From Misgurnus anguillicaudatus (taxonomy: Eukaryota > Chordata > Actinopteri > Cypriniformes > Cobitidae), in assembly GCF_027580225.2 (NCBI RefSeq), contig NC_073360.2, positions 9,726,501 through 9,790,500 of the forward strand: a stretch of DNA of 64,000 nt, read 5' to 3'. Under the pieces are notes generated by a model. That model worked only from the letters and a program-made list of their open reading frames with translations. It did no database searches and was not told the DNA's origin. The translations under genes were made by a program, and so were the position numbers. Positions within the stretch are counted from its first letter, which is position 1. Each line of letters starts with the position of its first letter. Below are positions 10,263 to 21,430 of this stretch, piece by piece.

Positions 10263-12282
10263 ATTTAGCAAGTAGAAATATGGAGGTTTTTCCTTTTTGT
10301 ATTAATATTATTCTTATTGCTGTATATTATTGCCTTCAGTTTGAGATTTTCGAGATTAAGCTGTGTATAGTGCATTTCAACAATGTTTGGGCTCCTCAAA
10401 GGACAAATCCACATTTCCTTAAACCATTGTGTTTCTATCTTTGGCCTATCTTTGTTGTGGTCCCTTAACTAGTCAAAGGTAAGAAACAGCCTCGAAATTG
10501 TGGAAAAGATTTGCTCGTAAGTCTTTATCACCATCAAAGTCTACATGCCATCAAAAACCGTTTTTCTGTGTCTACTGTGGTATACTGTAGAACTACAGCA
10601 TTAGGAGATTCTCCTATGCCTTCGCTACAGCATTGAATCTGTTGCTGTATTGCTAAAGTCCTCTACCTTTTAAGAAAGCGTAGAGAGTTATTGACTTGTT
10701 ATTTATTAGGCTGAAGGAGAAGCGATGTGATTGATTCATGTCACAATGTATCATTTACATTTTATCATATTTCTGTTTTATTTATCTTCTCTCAAAGTGG
10801 AGGCACTGTGACGTACATGTACTATAAGTTTGTAGTGATTTTTCAAGTTTGTGCTGGCTCCGAAAAAGTACAAAAATAATCCACCAGCATAACCCTTTTT
10901 CTTTCTTGACCTTTGCTTTTTTATTTCTATGTGGCTCTCACTCAGATTTGAACAGATTTGGTTGTTTTGCACATACAGTATATGCACTAGACATTAAAAA
11001 GTTTTAAACTTTTAAATAGTGAACCAGGGTATTGAAAGCTCAAATAATTCAAGACTTGAAACTCTTAAAATTACTTCCTAAGTTGTGCTGTAAAACGTTG
11101 AAAACGATGCAGATGTGAAGTGCTGACTATTGGCCAATTTGTTCAAGCTTAAATAGTAAACGCTATTACAGGTTTATTTTTGGGACACTAATGCCATGAA
11201 ATGACCAGGCCAAAGTTTCTTCCTTATAATTTTTCTCCTAACCAACTGCGACAGGACATTTTGTCAGCTGCTTTGTTTTAGTTCGCTTCACCCGCAGCAA
11301 AATCTTATTGGTTTCAAAAGTCTATATACAGCAACACAACTGTATATTCAAAATGACTTCCTGCTTCACACCTGCATTTTAGAAAAATGCCAGATATATG
11401 TTAAATTCACCAACAGCATTGGACTGATCGCTTGACCCACACTGCCTCTCACAACATGGAAAAACACCACATATCCTTTACTAAACCAACTTTTATGTCC
11501 ACCATCATGAACATCCACAACGGAGAAAATCTGACGTGCATTTGGTTTATGAATTTACCAGATCCCATCTATGCACATCCCTGTACTTTATCATTAATAT
11601 TACTGCCATCTCCAGTTTATTTTTACTAAGATGTTTGATATTACATGTTTTATTGAGCCGTGGAGTCATGTTAATGTCACAGTTGTTAGTTCATGAAGTA
11701 TATTTAGAGAGTAGAGGAATATTTACATGCAAGCATTTTGTACACACACTGTTATTCTTGTATTTAGCGGCAGTTTTTAAAAAAACACGTAAATCGCAAA
11801 AGGAAAAAATTAATTAAAGCAAATTTAGAAGAAATTTTTGTTTTCTTCAGATTGTGAAGTTTGGACCAATTTTTATTAAAAAAAAACTATAAATTAAAAT
11901 ATTGCACTTTGTCTATAGATATGTAATGAGTTCTCCTAGAGAGAAACGTGAAGATAATCTATTTTGAAACAAACTGTTACATTTCTTAACTTATGTACAG
12001 AAATAATCTGATTTACAATTAAAAAGATGATATAACTAAAGGTGCAATTTGTTTAAGTAGTTGATAAAGTAATAATCTATAAAAGAAATGATATTGAAGA
12101 CATTGTTAACATATGCCAATACTGACATATATATATAAATGTGTATTATATCTACATTCTTTGAGTTTGTCAACAGTAAGCTGTTTGTGAAATGTGAGGC
12201 CAGAGCTCTGGCTTTGCTGTTGATGACTATGTTGTGCTTGTATTTCCATACAAGAAACATGCTATTGCTGTAAAAAGCCATG

Positions 12283-12290
12283 TGTATATA
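12283..12290 (+). promoter_or_regulatory. Pumilio-type element near the 3' end of the UTR
   Basis: TGTATATA fits UGUANAUA and is followed by aattatgtt. My recollection is that the matching mammalian segment has TGTACATA before the same word, so the element itself may be conserved. That comparison is from memory. Confidence 0.45.
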
Positions 12291-12371
12291 AATTATGTTA
12301 TATAAAGAAGAATCAAATGTGACTGTCTCTCTTTCTTTCAAACTTTGGAGCTTGGTCTCGTAAAACTAAGA

Positions 12372-12377
12372 AATAAA
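12372..12377 (+). terminator. FOXO1 distal polyadenylation signal
   Basis: This is a canonical AATAAA, followed within 20-40 bases by a T/G-rich stretch (tgctctgtttatttgtct) typical of the downstream element. Cleavage is expected near 12,390-12,400. Confidence 0.65.
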
Positions 12378-12395
12378 TGTCATTGTATTAGTTAA

Positions 12396-13177
12396 CAATG
12401 CTCTGTTTATTTGTCTACACACTTTGCAGTTTTTCTAGATGCTTCGTGGTACATCATCTCCAATACAGATTAAAGTGTTTTAGGAATTAAAATAAACTTG
12501 CGTGCAATTGCACATATTTCACTGGCAGATGCAACCTTACTCTTCAACTATAGACTGAAAAAATGATTAATTAAATTTACTCAATTTTTACTCAATCAAT
12601 TTATGTAAGCTACATTTAAACAAAATTTTTTATTTTTTTTAAATGTAGCTTAAATAAATTGATTGGAACCACTTACCTTAAAAAACAAGTTAATTGAATG
12701 AATCATTTTTTTCAGTGTATACTGACCTAACATACAACATTTTAATTTGCAACGAAAGATATAGAGGGATTCATCACAATGAAGTTAATGAGTTATGTAT
12801 AACTAATGCAATATTAACACAATAGGAAGAGAGCACCAAAAACTTGATTTTTGTAAAGCATTCATAGGATGGAAGTCTTTATTTCACATTATTATAAACC
12901 AATAAATATAATGAACAAGACATATGAAAAATTTAAAAGAAATAAACAGTATTGTGCAAAAGTCATCAGCTTTGTTGTTCTTACAAAGTTTTAATGATCA
13001 TACTTTTTTGAGAAGCAAACAGAAAATAGACAAAAGTGTAGACAAAAGTAAAAACCAAACAATTTTGAAAACAAAATGACAAAAGTCAGTATTTAGAATG
13101 ATCTCTCTTGGCAATAAAAACGCTCCCTGAAAAGACTGAAGTCAAGCAACGGCAGTGACGCGGCCACGATGGTGAAC
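12396..13177. other. Start of the gene-poor region, with a small MITE
   Basis: A 163 bp element at 12,554-12,716 has inverted ends actgaaaaaatgatt and aatcatttttttcagt and a partly palindromic interior. From 12,950 to 13,120 the phrase cagtattgtgcaaaagtc and the following AT-rich run resemble a worn end of a Tc1-like element. I see no coding sequence. Confidence 0.5.
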
Positions 13178-13445
13178 GTGATTTCACCAAGTGAGATGTG
13201 ATCCTGGATCAACACCATTGTTAGTCCTGGATCAACATTTTCTTTAACCAATCAGATTGTAGGATTAAGATTAGTGTGCATGTTAGGTTTAGGATTGGGT
13301 TAGGGGCTTTTAAGAAATATTCCTCAAACTATTATTTCACACTCATTTGAGGGTTTAAAAATGGTTAGGGTTTGAGTTTAGGATAGGTTGCGGTATCTTT
13401 GATTAAAACGTTGATCCAGGATCACATCTTACTTGGTGAAATCAC
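13178..13445. mobile_element. MITE with 36 bp inverted ends
   Basis: The left end begins gtgatttcaccaagtgagat and continues gtgatcctggatcaac. The right end is its inverse, ending acttggtgaaatcac, with one or two mismatches. The interior contains the telomere-like words ggattgggttagggg. There is no ORF. Confidence 0.75.
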
Positions 13446-14616
13446 GGCGACCGATTTTTGATAGTTATCTGCTTTTTCTGTGGATGTAAACCTGATGTAA
13501 ACACACTCATTGTTTAAATAAAAATTACAGTGTACTCTACTGTATGTATATTTATATCCTTATACACTTATATCCACATTTATTAAAAGCACTATTATTT
13601 CTAGGTGTACATTTTTTACACTGAATGTGGAAATTACTGAATGGCTGCTGAAATCCTATTGAACTTTTCTAACATGTTAAACTGGATCATATTCGTTCTC
13701 CCCCCTAAAATACCTTTCTCCCCTTAGTCAGAATGAACTCAGTCACCTTAGTTCAGGCTTCAGATTTTTTTTCTGGCTCCTCCTCTGTGCTGAGATGTGA
13801 TCAGCTCGAGGGTTTCTAAAGCCAGATGGTCCTGTGGAAAGCAATCGTGTGAAAAGCTGTAGGGATCTTTGTCCTGGCTTTGATTGTAAAGGACGCCAGG
13901 AAAAAAGTGCAGAACTGGCACTTTTCTCTCTATGCACTTCTCTCCAGGTCTGGGTGTTGGATTTCTATTATGGTTCTGGCTTCCAGCTGGGGCTTCATCT
14001 CGAGAACGGTTTTGACGTTGTGCCCTGATCTCCCCATTGTTGGAAAACACCCAGCCAAGAGAGTTTACTGGATCTATTATACAGTATATCCAATTTACTG
14101 TCCGTTCAACGCTATTCGTGCATATTTTACGAGGTGGCTAATTCGTATAATTGGTGCGACCACATTCGTAAATGTTTGTACCCCCGTGAAGTTTTTTACC
14201 AAAACAAAACCCACCCCTAACCCCATAATCGTATGTTTTTGCACGATTAACTTCATATGAATTCATTCATTATATACCACGAGAGAACTAGAGTTGTCTG
14301 AGTTACAAAATAAACAACAGATTTTTTTAAATCACATGTACGCACTTTTGCTTGTCCGATTGCGGCAGGTTTTTGGCAATATAAGCCATTCTTACTGCTT
14401 TAAAATGATTTAAAGCGACACCATGTAGTTTTTCAACCTTCATAATAAATTTTCAAGACCCTTGTGATAGTACATCGACTTTAAATTGGTTGAATGACAT
14501 GTCTACCATAGCCTGACGGGGTCTGTATCGCTTTTACTCGTACTTTAAAACTTAAGGTTTCTGGTAGTAACCACAGCACAAAAAAAAACTACAAAATTCG
14601 ACTGCTGTGTTAGTGT
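13446..14616. other. Intergenic sequence without a recognisable gene
   Basis: Open frames at 13,760-14,260 on both strands have no recognisable domain. The stretch 14,090-14,290, with attcgtgcatattttacgag and an accccta run, looks like a dispersed fish repeat that I cannot name. Confidence 0.4.
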
Positions 14617-14982
14617 CTTGGACCCAGGGGCGTAGGAATAAGTTTAACATTGGGGGGGACACATATCGGAAACCTGACAGATCTGTTAATAGCTTGAACA
14701 GAAATATGTCTTAAATGAACTATAGTGCAAAACATTCACCAACATACTTTATTCAGGCATGAAAATGGGTTAGGGGTGAAAATGGTGAGAAGGATTGGGG
14801 TATTAGTTGAAAGGGGTGTGTTCAAAAAAATAGCAGTGTCTACCTTTGACTGTACAAACTCAAAACTATTTTGTACAAACATTTAGCAATCCTGTGAATC
14901 ACTAAACTAATATTTGAAGAGTTTGGTTCCAAAACGCAATAAACGCCATTTTTGAAAAAAATGAGTTACTGCCAAAATAAAG

Positions 14983-15114
14983 CAATAAACCCCAAGAAGC
15001 AGTGGGTTACCAGTGCATTTTATAACAGCTAAGGGGCGTTGTTAGGCACGACGCGAAGCTGTTATAAAATGCACTGGTAACCCAACGCTTCGAGGGGTTT
15101 ATTGCGTTTATAAA
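14983..15114. repeat. Strong hairpin inside the nested element
   Basis: Perfect 27 bp arms lie at 15,004-15,030 and 15,057-15,083 (gggttaccagtgcatttt and inverse). They are extended outward by caataaacccc (from 14,983) against ggggtttattg (to 15,114), with mismatches between. The loop is 26 bp and GC-rich. Confidence 0.85.
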
Positions 15115-15413
15115 ACGGTTACTTCATATGCATAACGTTAGCGGGGTTTTATAAAATAAAACACAAATAAGTTGTAATTATATTAGTATAAATATTACTC
15201 TTCCGCCAAACAAAGTAGTTCCTCAGAATCAAGTGTGACTGAAACAGAGCGCAGTTCACAACCAACACAGACACAGCAAAGACACAATGAAAATATCTGA
15301 TTTAAGACTGTGGTGTTTATTTTTATAAATCAACATTCATCTAATTTATACATTAACATTTATATCGTGCAACTGTTGAAGTGATGATCAAATATGCTTG
15401 GAAGCATGCTTAA

Positions 15414-15836
15414 CTTTTTCCCCGTCAGCGTTTTTTTAAGTTCCCACCCAGTTTTAGTTGAATGTCTTACAGAAAAATTATCTTCTTTAAATAAACACAA
15501 TAAAAATAAAATATCAAATGAAAGAACAGTCCATCCGCTTTCCAACAACATCAAAAAACGTTTCATGCTACCTTCATTTGTTGTCTTATCAGTTATCACC
15601 TCTCAAATTTTCAGCTAAATGCGGAGATAATTCCATTTTTGTGAAGAACTTTGTAAGAGATCAGATTCAGAGCATGATCAAAACACACGTCACGCTAAAT
15701 CCACCACAACGCTGTTGTGTCGAGTGAATGCCTCAGTGTTTAAGTTGGATAAGATTGCCATCTTGTGGATAATAGCGGAAATATCAATAAGACAAAAAAA
15801 AACTTCAGAGAACGTTTTCTCTTTATTGACGAAATG
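15414..15836 (+). mobile_element. TTAA MITE family A, copy 1 (diverged)
   Basis: This copy follows TTAA at 15,410-15,413 with ctttttccccgtcagcg and shares with copies at 39.7, 57.2 and 62.1 kb the ordered blocks gtcttacagaaaa, atgaaagaac, tttcatgctaccttc, ttccatttttgtgaa, gtggataatagcgg and gttttctctt. Its right end is degraded. Confidence 0.65.
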
Positions 15837-16993
15837 TTTTATTTATTGACATTTATCTGGATATCGCCATAATTGTGCAAAGGTAGAAAAATTAAAAAAT
15901 GATTAAAGACTATGGTGTTTATTTTCATAAATCAGTACACAGCAACAGTGGCGCAATGATACTTGTGATGCGGTCTGAACCGTGGGTTTACCGGGGTATT
16001 TTATCACGGCTTAGAACGCGTTTCAACCAATCAGAATGAAGAACCAGATCGAGCCGTTTTATAATCAGCATTATATCAGGTCAGTAGTTAAAAGTAAATT
16101 CTTAATTTTACGCAAAATCCAATATCCGCCGTGTTATTCTGTCATCTTTTCTCCCTTTTTTCCCAAAATGCGACAAACGCCACTCCCCCTTTTTTACAGA
16201 ACGCAATAACTCCATTTGTGATATTACAGCCCACCGTTCACGCAATGTAAACAAACAATGGCGGACGCGCTGAGTACGGAGTCCTGGTTTTCCTCATCTA
16301 CTTTGTACTACGTGATCAACAAACAAAACAAAATAATACTTTAATGGCATCGCTAAACCTGTGATGGTTTTCTGTGATGGGAAAGAAACGTAAGCCATCA
16401 GCATCTAATAATTTCCCTGAGAGGCACTCGGCTGCTTGTTCTCCAGACAGCATCAAGCTTCTCATGCTAACACATTGACCCCAGAGGATCTTATGAAAAA
16501 CTTTCCATTATTTTACTCAAAGTCAACGAAAATCGAGCAGGACCAAAAACATTTTACAGCTGATCGCTGTGAAAGACGTTAAGCGAAGAAGTCAAGTAAC
16601 CGCAATGACAGTGTTCTTAATATGACAAAGTAAGTGTTTTGATTAATAACATTAATGTTTATATTTTTAATTAGTGTGTACAACTAGTCAACTAAATGAA
16701 TATAACATGGCAAAGATGAATGCACATTTATATAGGCTATTGATTCAATAGATTTATAGCATTTTGAATAAAAACTTGTCATGGATTTATTGCATTTTGT
16801 GGAAAAAATAATCCGTTTTTATAATAAATCTTTGAAAATCAACTTTTTCAAAAAGTTTTCATAACCTAAAGATGCTGTGTGAAAGTTTGTAACAGAAAAT
16901 AGTTGTTTTCATCTTGTCACTTTCTTGGTATAGAAAACACGTTTTTACCAAAATTTGTCAAAATGGATTTATTGCGTTTTGGAACCAAACTCT

Positions 16994-17978
16994 TCATTTA
17001 GTTGTATGACCACAGCTTTTTAAAACTGCTTGACATCTGTGTGGCATGGAGTCAACCAACTTGTGGCACCTCTCAGCTGTTATTCCACTCCATGATTCTT
17101 TAACAACATTCCACAATTCATTCACATTTCTTGGTTTTGCTTCAGGAACAGCATTTTTGATATCACCCCACAAGTTCTCAATTGGATTAAGGTCTGGAGA
17201 TTGGGCTGGCCACTCTATAACATTAATTTTGTTGGTTTGGAACCAAGACTTTGCCCGTTTACTAGTGTGTTTTGGGTCATTGTCTTGTTGAAACAACCAT
17301 TTCAAGGGCATGTCCTCTTCAGCATAGGGCAACATGACCTCTTCAAGTATTTTAACATATGCAAACTGATCCATGATCCCTGGTATGCGATAAATAGGCC
17401 CAACACCATAGTAGGAGAAACATGCCCATATCATGATGCTTGCACCTCCATGCTTCACTGTCTTCACTGTGTACTGTGGCTTGAATTCAGAGTTTGGGGG
17501 TCGTCTCACAAACTGCCTGTGGCCCTTGGACCCAAAAAGAACAATTTTACTCTCATCAGTCCACAAAATGTTCCTCCATTTCTCTTTAGGCCAGTTGATG
17601 TGTTCTTTGGCAAATTGTAACCTCTTCTGCACATGCCTTTTTTTTAACAGAGGGACTTTGCGGGGGATTCTTGAAAATAGATTAGCTTCACACTCTAACT
17701 GTCACAGTACTTACAGGTAACTCCACACTGTCTTTGATCATCCTGGAAGTGATCATTGGCTGAGCCTTTGCCATTCTGGTTATTCTTCTATCCATTTTGA
17801 TGGTTGTCTTCCGTTTTCTTCCACGTCTCTCTGGTTTTTCTCTCCATTTTAAGGCATTGGAGATCATTTTAGCTGAACAGCCTATCATGTTTTGCACCTC
17901 TTTATATGTTTTCCCCTCTCACATCAACTTTTTAATCAAAGTACGCTGTTCTTATGAACAATGTCTTGAACGACCCAT
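16994..17978 (-). pseudogene. Tc1-like transposase, broken
   Basis: The C-terminal 212 residues (16,994-17,632) are open and hold the DDE catalytic triad: [16 protein letters not shown] and [11 protein letters not shown], with DD34E-type spacing. The N-terminal part (17,688-17,897 in another frame) has the helix-turn-helix phrase and the linker RRGRKRKTT. Upstream codons from the ATG at 17,976-17,978 contain two stops. A frameshift near 17,690 separates the halves, between TVRV and [10 protein letters not shown]. The gene is therefore inactive. Its last codons are altered by the neighbouring insertion: the TGA stop takes its T from the Tc1 and its GA from the insert's terminus. Confidence 0.9.
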
Positions 17979-18313
17979 TTTCTTCAGCTTTCAAATGCAT
18001 GTTCAACAAGTGTTGGCTTCATCCTTAAATAGGGGCCACCTGATTCACACCTGTTTGTTCACAAAATTGATGACCTCCGTCATTGAATGCCACACTGCTA
18101 TTTTTTTGAACACACCCCTCTCAACTAATTTGACTACTTGCCCAATTGCACAGCCTTAAGAGCGTGCATATCATGAATGCTGGGTCTCATTTGTTTTCTG
18201 AGAATCTACTGAACCTACTGGTAACTTGTTTGCCACGTAGCAATAAAAAATATACTAAAAACCTTGATTATTCTGGTTAGTCACATTGTACTGCTATTAT
18301 TTTGAACAATACT

Positions 18314-20141
18314 GTATATATATTGATTTAAGCCATTTGTCAGAATGATAGCTAATCTCCTAATTTATAACTTTTATGCCTACAACATATGGTAGGTTTA
18401 TTAATAGTTTGTTAATTTACAGCTTTACTTTTAACACAGTCCTTTAAACAAAACACTTGTGACTCTTGCACTAAGGGTTAAAAAGGTTATCCCCTTCGTA
18501 TTAATCTACGTGTGACAAACTAAAAAAAACATCTTACATAGATTCTGTAAGCTGTAGTTTCGAGTCAACATCATATACTTTAACAAATAAGATTATTAAA
18601 ACACACGTAAGTTACAGACTGTGAATCACGTACGAAAATGTCCAAGCAAAGTTGGAAATGCTTTTGAGGCATATTAGATTGAGGCGAAACGGCTAAATAA
18701 CCCACTTTAAAAAAAGAAAATATGAAATCGTATTATATCATCCCTTTTAATGTACACTTGAGGGGGTCTGTGATTGAATGACAGGTGATCATGTGTTGTC
18801 GTGATCAGCATTGCTGCTGGTTCGACTTCGTACAGCGGTGCTGAAACCGACAGGCAGATGACATCAAAGTATTTAGATAGAACTTTAACAAAACTGTATC
18901 AGTCAAAAAATGGGACGCGAGTGATTATGTACGGGACAAATCAATTACCCCCAAAATATTGCCCTAGACATACAATGCAAAGACACGTACCTGGCTCGCC
19001 TGGCTGTTTGGTTTTTTTATCCCACGAACTAAAAGGCTTTCCCATTTCGCTAAGCCAAGTGAATCTCCATTTGTCTTTTACACTGACCTCCAATATGAGC
19101 CTTCCTGCATTAAAAGTATGTCCATGCTTAAAGTTTTACCTCAGCTTTACACAGTCAGAAAACCCGGAGTGGATCCTGAGCGAAGTGATTTCAGAACGCT
19201 TACAGTAACGTTAAAGAAAAGAACTTGCTTTGGCTCCACTCCAGGCTTTGAATACAAGTCGTCTTTATGAAAAGTGAATTTAAGAATTTTGCAATTGACG
19301 TTAATCTGTCGTGCGATGGAGAACTTTAATCCATGATCTAACAGAAAATATAATTATCCTCCTGTACAAAGTTATTACAAACTCACATTCCTTTCTTCTT
19401 CCCCGTGATAAAGACATCACTTAAACTGATGCAGTTGTCTTTTCATCTTAACCTCTGACGACCTGTCACCAGCTTCAGACCCCACTAGCCCTTGAGGGAG
19501 CGGAGCGGGCCGGTGACAAGACACTGTGTTGCGCTTTCAAAATAAAAGCATGCAAGTCAAATATTTTTCTCCCCCGCAATATAATTTTTTTGAGGCGGAC
19601 AAATGTGACTGTCTCCGGTTCCTACGCCCTTGCTTGGACCTATGACACGGGCGACCCGGGTTTGAATCCCCTTTAAGGGAATTTTTTATATAAACTCACG
19701 ATCTTGATTCATACATAAATGCGATCTTCTTTATAAATGACGGCGATTATCTTGCATATAGTTCCCTGTATTCAGATGCTGCATTTACGTGTTCACGTAT
19801 TTACCTTTCTTTTACTGTCTATGGTATTTACATTACAATCCAGGATGCTATAGCAATCAAACTTGCTCAAACTCAAACAGTGTAAAACCAAACCCTATTC
19901 ATTCACCAATCAGATCCGAGCGTTTCTCTCTTCCTCATTTGCTGCGTTCCGCTGTCACTCGCGTGACGTATGACAAAGCGGCAGACCTAAAAACATCGGT
20001 TTACTTGGATTTGGAGCGACAATTTTCACACAAAAAGAGGAAAAACGAGCGCCATTGCGGAAAATCCTGGTGGCGAGGGAGAGAGGGACGATGCAACAAT
20101 ATTTGTTTTAGAAAAAGGCAAGGAAATACTTCTGGTCGTTT
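18314..20141. other. Right part of the hAT element and its target region
   Basis: Sequence to 19,632 belongs to the hAT element. From 19,641 the target shows gggcgacccgggtttgaatc, resembling a tRNA-derived repeat, then unremarkable sequence. Frames at 19,789-20,145 are not protein-like. Confidence 0.4.
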
Positions 20142-20380
20142 CTGAATTGGAAGGCTGCAGCCTCCGGAGGTCAAATATGCAGGCTGCATACGTCATCAAG
20201 CCTGGTTTATTAAGGTAAACTGAGCATTACATTCGCAAGTCATAAGCATACTGCAACAATTTACGATTAACTAAGTATAATAGTCAACTTTATAATTGTA
20301 AATATTCTGAAATAAGACAGTCTTGATGACGTATGCAGCTTAGAAATACGACATCCGGAGGCTGCAACCTTCAGATTGAG
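20142..20380. repeat. Inverted repeat of about 240 bp
   Basis: The left arm at 20,142-20,200 (aaggctgcagcctccgga … gctgcatacgtcatcaag) pairs with the inverse arm at 20,322-20,380. The arms are about 85% alike over nearly 60 bp. There is no coding content. It is likely a MITE. Confidence 0.7.
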
Positions 20381-20545
20381 AAATGGCTTCTGCCACGACG
20401 AGTTTCTCATCAGAAAGTTGTAACATGACTGCGTTTCTCCCTGTTGTCTCAAAATGTTGATCGTTTAGCGTTTTAAAGGTTTAGTTTTTAGGTTAGCTTT
20501 AAGGTTGGCCAGTTCTTTTCCTTTGTGACAGTGCTGCGGCGCTTG

Positions 20546-20602
20546 TGGCCTCTAGGGGCGCTAGGCGTGAAAAATACATGTCTAGCGCCCCCTAGTGGCC
20601 AA
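20546..20602. repeat. Small GC-rich palindrome
   Basis: The phrase tggcctctaggggcgctag is inverted as ctagcgccccctagtggcc, with a 13-16 base spacer. Similar snap-back units occur at the ends of fish MITEs. Confidence 0.6.
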
Positions 20603-20690
20603 AAAGTTCAGCGGTGTGCCTTTAAACATTGAGGTACTCCTTTATATGCCAATGGCATTAATTGGGGGTAGTTTAAAGGTGGAGATCTAG

Positions 20691-20975
20691 CACTGTAAAA
20701 AAATTCTGTAGAAATTGCAGCTGGGTTGCCGATAACTTACCGTAGATTTAAATGTATGTTTTTTACTGGCAACATTTTGTTCAAAGTTAAATGAACATTA
20801 AACATTTACAAGTCTTTGTCTTTACAGAGTAAAACTAAAAAAACAGCATCAAGCAAAACATTCTGGGAAACAAAATCTGAAGCAAAAAACAGAAAAAGGT
20901 TGATGATGATTTCTGGTTCCCAGAATGCTTTGCATGAGGCTGTTTTTGTATAGTTTTATTCTGTAAAGATTTGTC
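20691..20975. mobile_element. CACTGTAAAAAA-type MITE with internal palindrome
   Basis: It begins cactgtaaaaaaattctgta, shared with the copy at 31,989. A second inverted repeat lies inside: ttacagagtaaaact…cattctgggaa (20,822-20,869) against ttcccagaatgctttg…ttctgtaa (20,917-20,966). This suggests one MITE nested in another. Confidence 0.6.
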
Positions 20976-21430
20976 CATTACCACTGTCGTAAATAATTTA
21001 GCCTACTGCAGCAAAGCTGGCTCTGATTGGATTGTAGGTCTGCCGTAAAGCAAGTTTTTGTAGTTTTCACTCAAACTACAGGACCGCGACCCGACGGTTG
21101 GAAACTTCTTTAGTGAGGTTTTGGCCGATAGAGGGCGGCAAAGCGAATGTGAAAGTGCCGTTCGTTTTGAGTGCATGAACGACAAAAAAAGGATACACTT
21201 TTTTGGAAACGGTATTTTAAGGTAAAAAAACCTCTTTGGTGCTGCTTTAAATAAAGATTAGTTTTGTGTGCGCAGCTGAAACTATTGCGTGCACACGTGA
21301 AACTATTGCGCGCGCACGTGAAAGCGAAAGTTTCACATGCGCATGCGAAACTAAACTTTAAAAAAAATTCTGCACATGAAGGTTTGCCGTGAGTTTGTAA
21401 AAGTTTCACATGAGCACACGCAAAACTAAA
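20976..21430. repeat. Dispersed repeat plus GC-rich reiterated tract
   Basis: Positions 20,976-21,235 match 42,270-42,540 almost base for base (gtccattaccactgtcgtaa, gctggctctgattggattgt, aggaccgcgac, ggttttggccgatagaggg). From 21,260 to 21,430 the motif gcgcacgtgaaact-like is repeated imperfectly several times, for example gtgaaactattgcgcgcgca, on a partly palindromic plan. Confidence 0.65.

Larger units (their letters stand above)
7797..12395 (+). other. foxo1: FOXO1 3' UTR exon
   Basis: This is a long non-coding exon running from the last acceptor to a polyadenylation signal (AATAAA, 12,372-12,377) followed by a T/G-rich stretch. The last 120 bases, with the words aaagccat and aaattatgtt, resemble my recollection of the distal mammalian FOXO1 3' UTR, which supports the end point. 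It contains a perfect miR-96 8-mer site (7998-8005), a miR-27 7-mer site (8203-8209) and Pumilio-type UGUANAUA words (8713-8720, 12,283-12,290). About 1.4 kb of it (8865-10,262) is inserted repeat. ORFs within it are short and unlike known proteins. Whether all isoforms reach the distal signal is unknown. Confidence 0.7.
14916..16995. mobile_element. Element with GTTTGGTTCC termini, nested in the Tc1 element
   Basis: The left end gaagagtttggttccaaaac is exactly inverted at the right end (16,976-16,995), and similarity continues through gcaataaa. The flanking Tc1 sequence appears to resume after a short overlap (aaat), suggesting a 4 bp target duplication. Inside are a long hairpin (14,983-15,114), a TTAA MITE (15,414-15,836) and blocks shared in inverse orientation with the second copy at 56,524-57,185. 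I see no transposase, and I cannot assign a superfamily. Confidence 0.75.
14804..18313 (-). mobile_element. Tc1-like transposon, left outer end missing, with internal insertion
   Basis: An inner inverted repeat pairs ggggtgtgttcaaaaaaata (14,813) with its inverse ending near 18,118. To the right the element continues through tactgctattattttgaaca to tactgta at 18,313, the outer end of a long-inverted-repeat Tc1 type. The equivalent outer sequence is absent at the left, so the copy is truncated there. It carries a broken transposase on the minus strand and a 2.08 kb insert at 14,916-16,995. Confidence 0.8.
14625..19632. mobile_element. hAT-type element of 5 kb carrying nested insertions
   Basis: The termini are caggggcgtaggaa and, inverted from the right, caagggcgtaggaa. 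A perfect 8 bp duplication, cttggacc, flanks it at 14,617-14,624 and 19,633-19,640. Both features are typical of hAT transposons. Its own sequence is 14,625-14,803 and 18,314-19,632; a Tc1-like element occupies the middle. A 135-codon frame at 18,801-19,208 shows no recognisable transposase motif, so the element is probably non-autonomous. The target contains cccgggtttgaatcccc, a tRNA B-box-like phrase, just to the right. Confidence 0.8.

Noticed and set aside
11432..11817. Overlapping short frames near the FOXO1 3' end
   Set aside because: They lie in the predicted 3' UTR, lack domains and are AT-rich chance frames.
13760..14260. Overlapping frames of about 100 codons on both strands
   Set aside because: No motif, low complexity and repeat-like sequence; mutually overlapping frames argue against coding.
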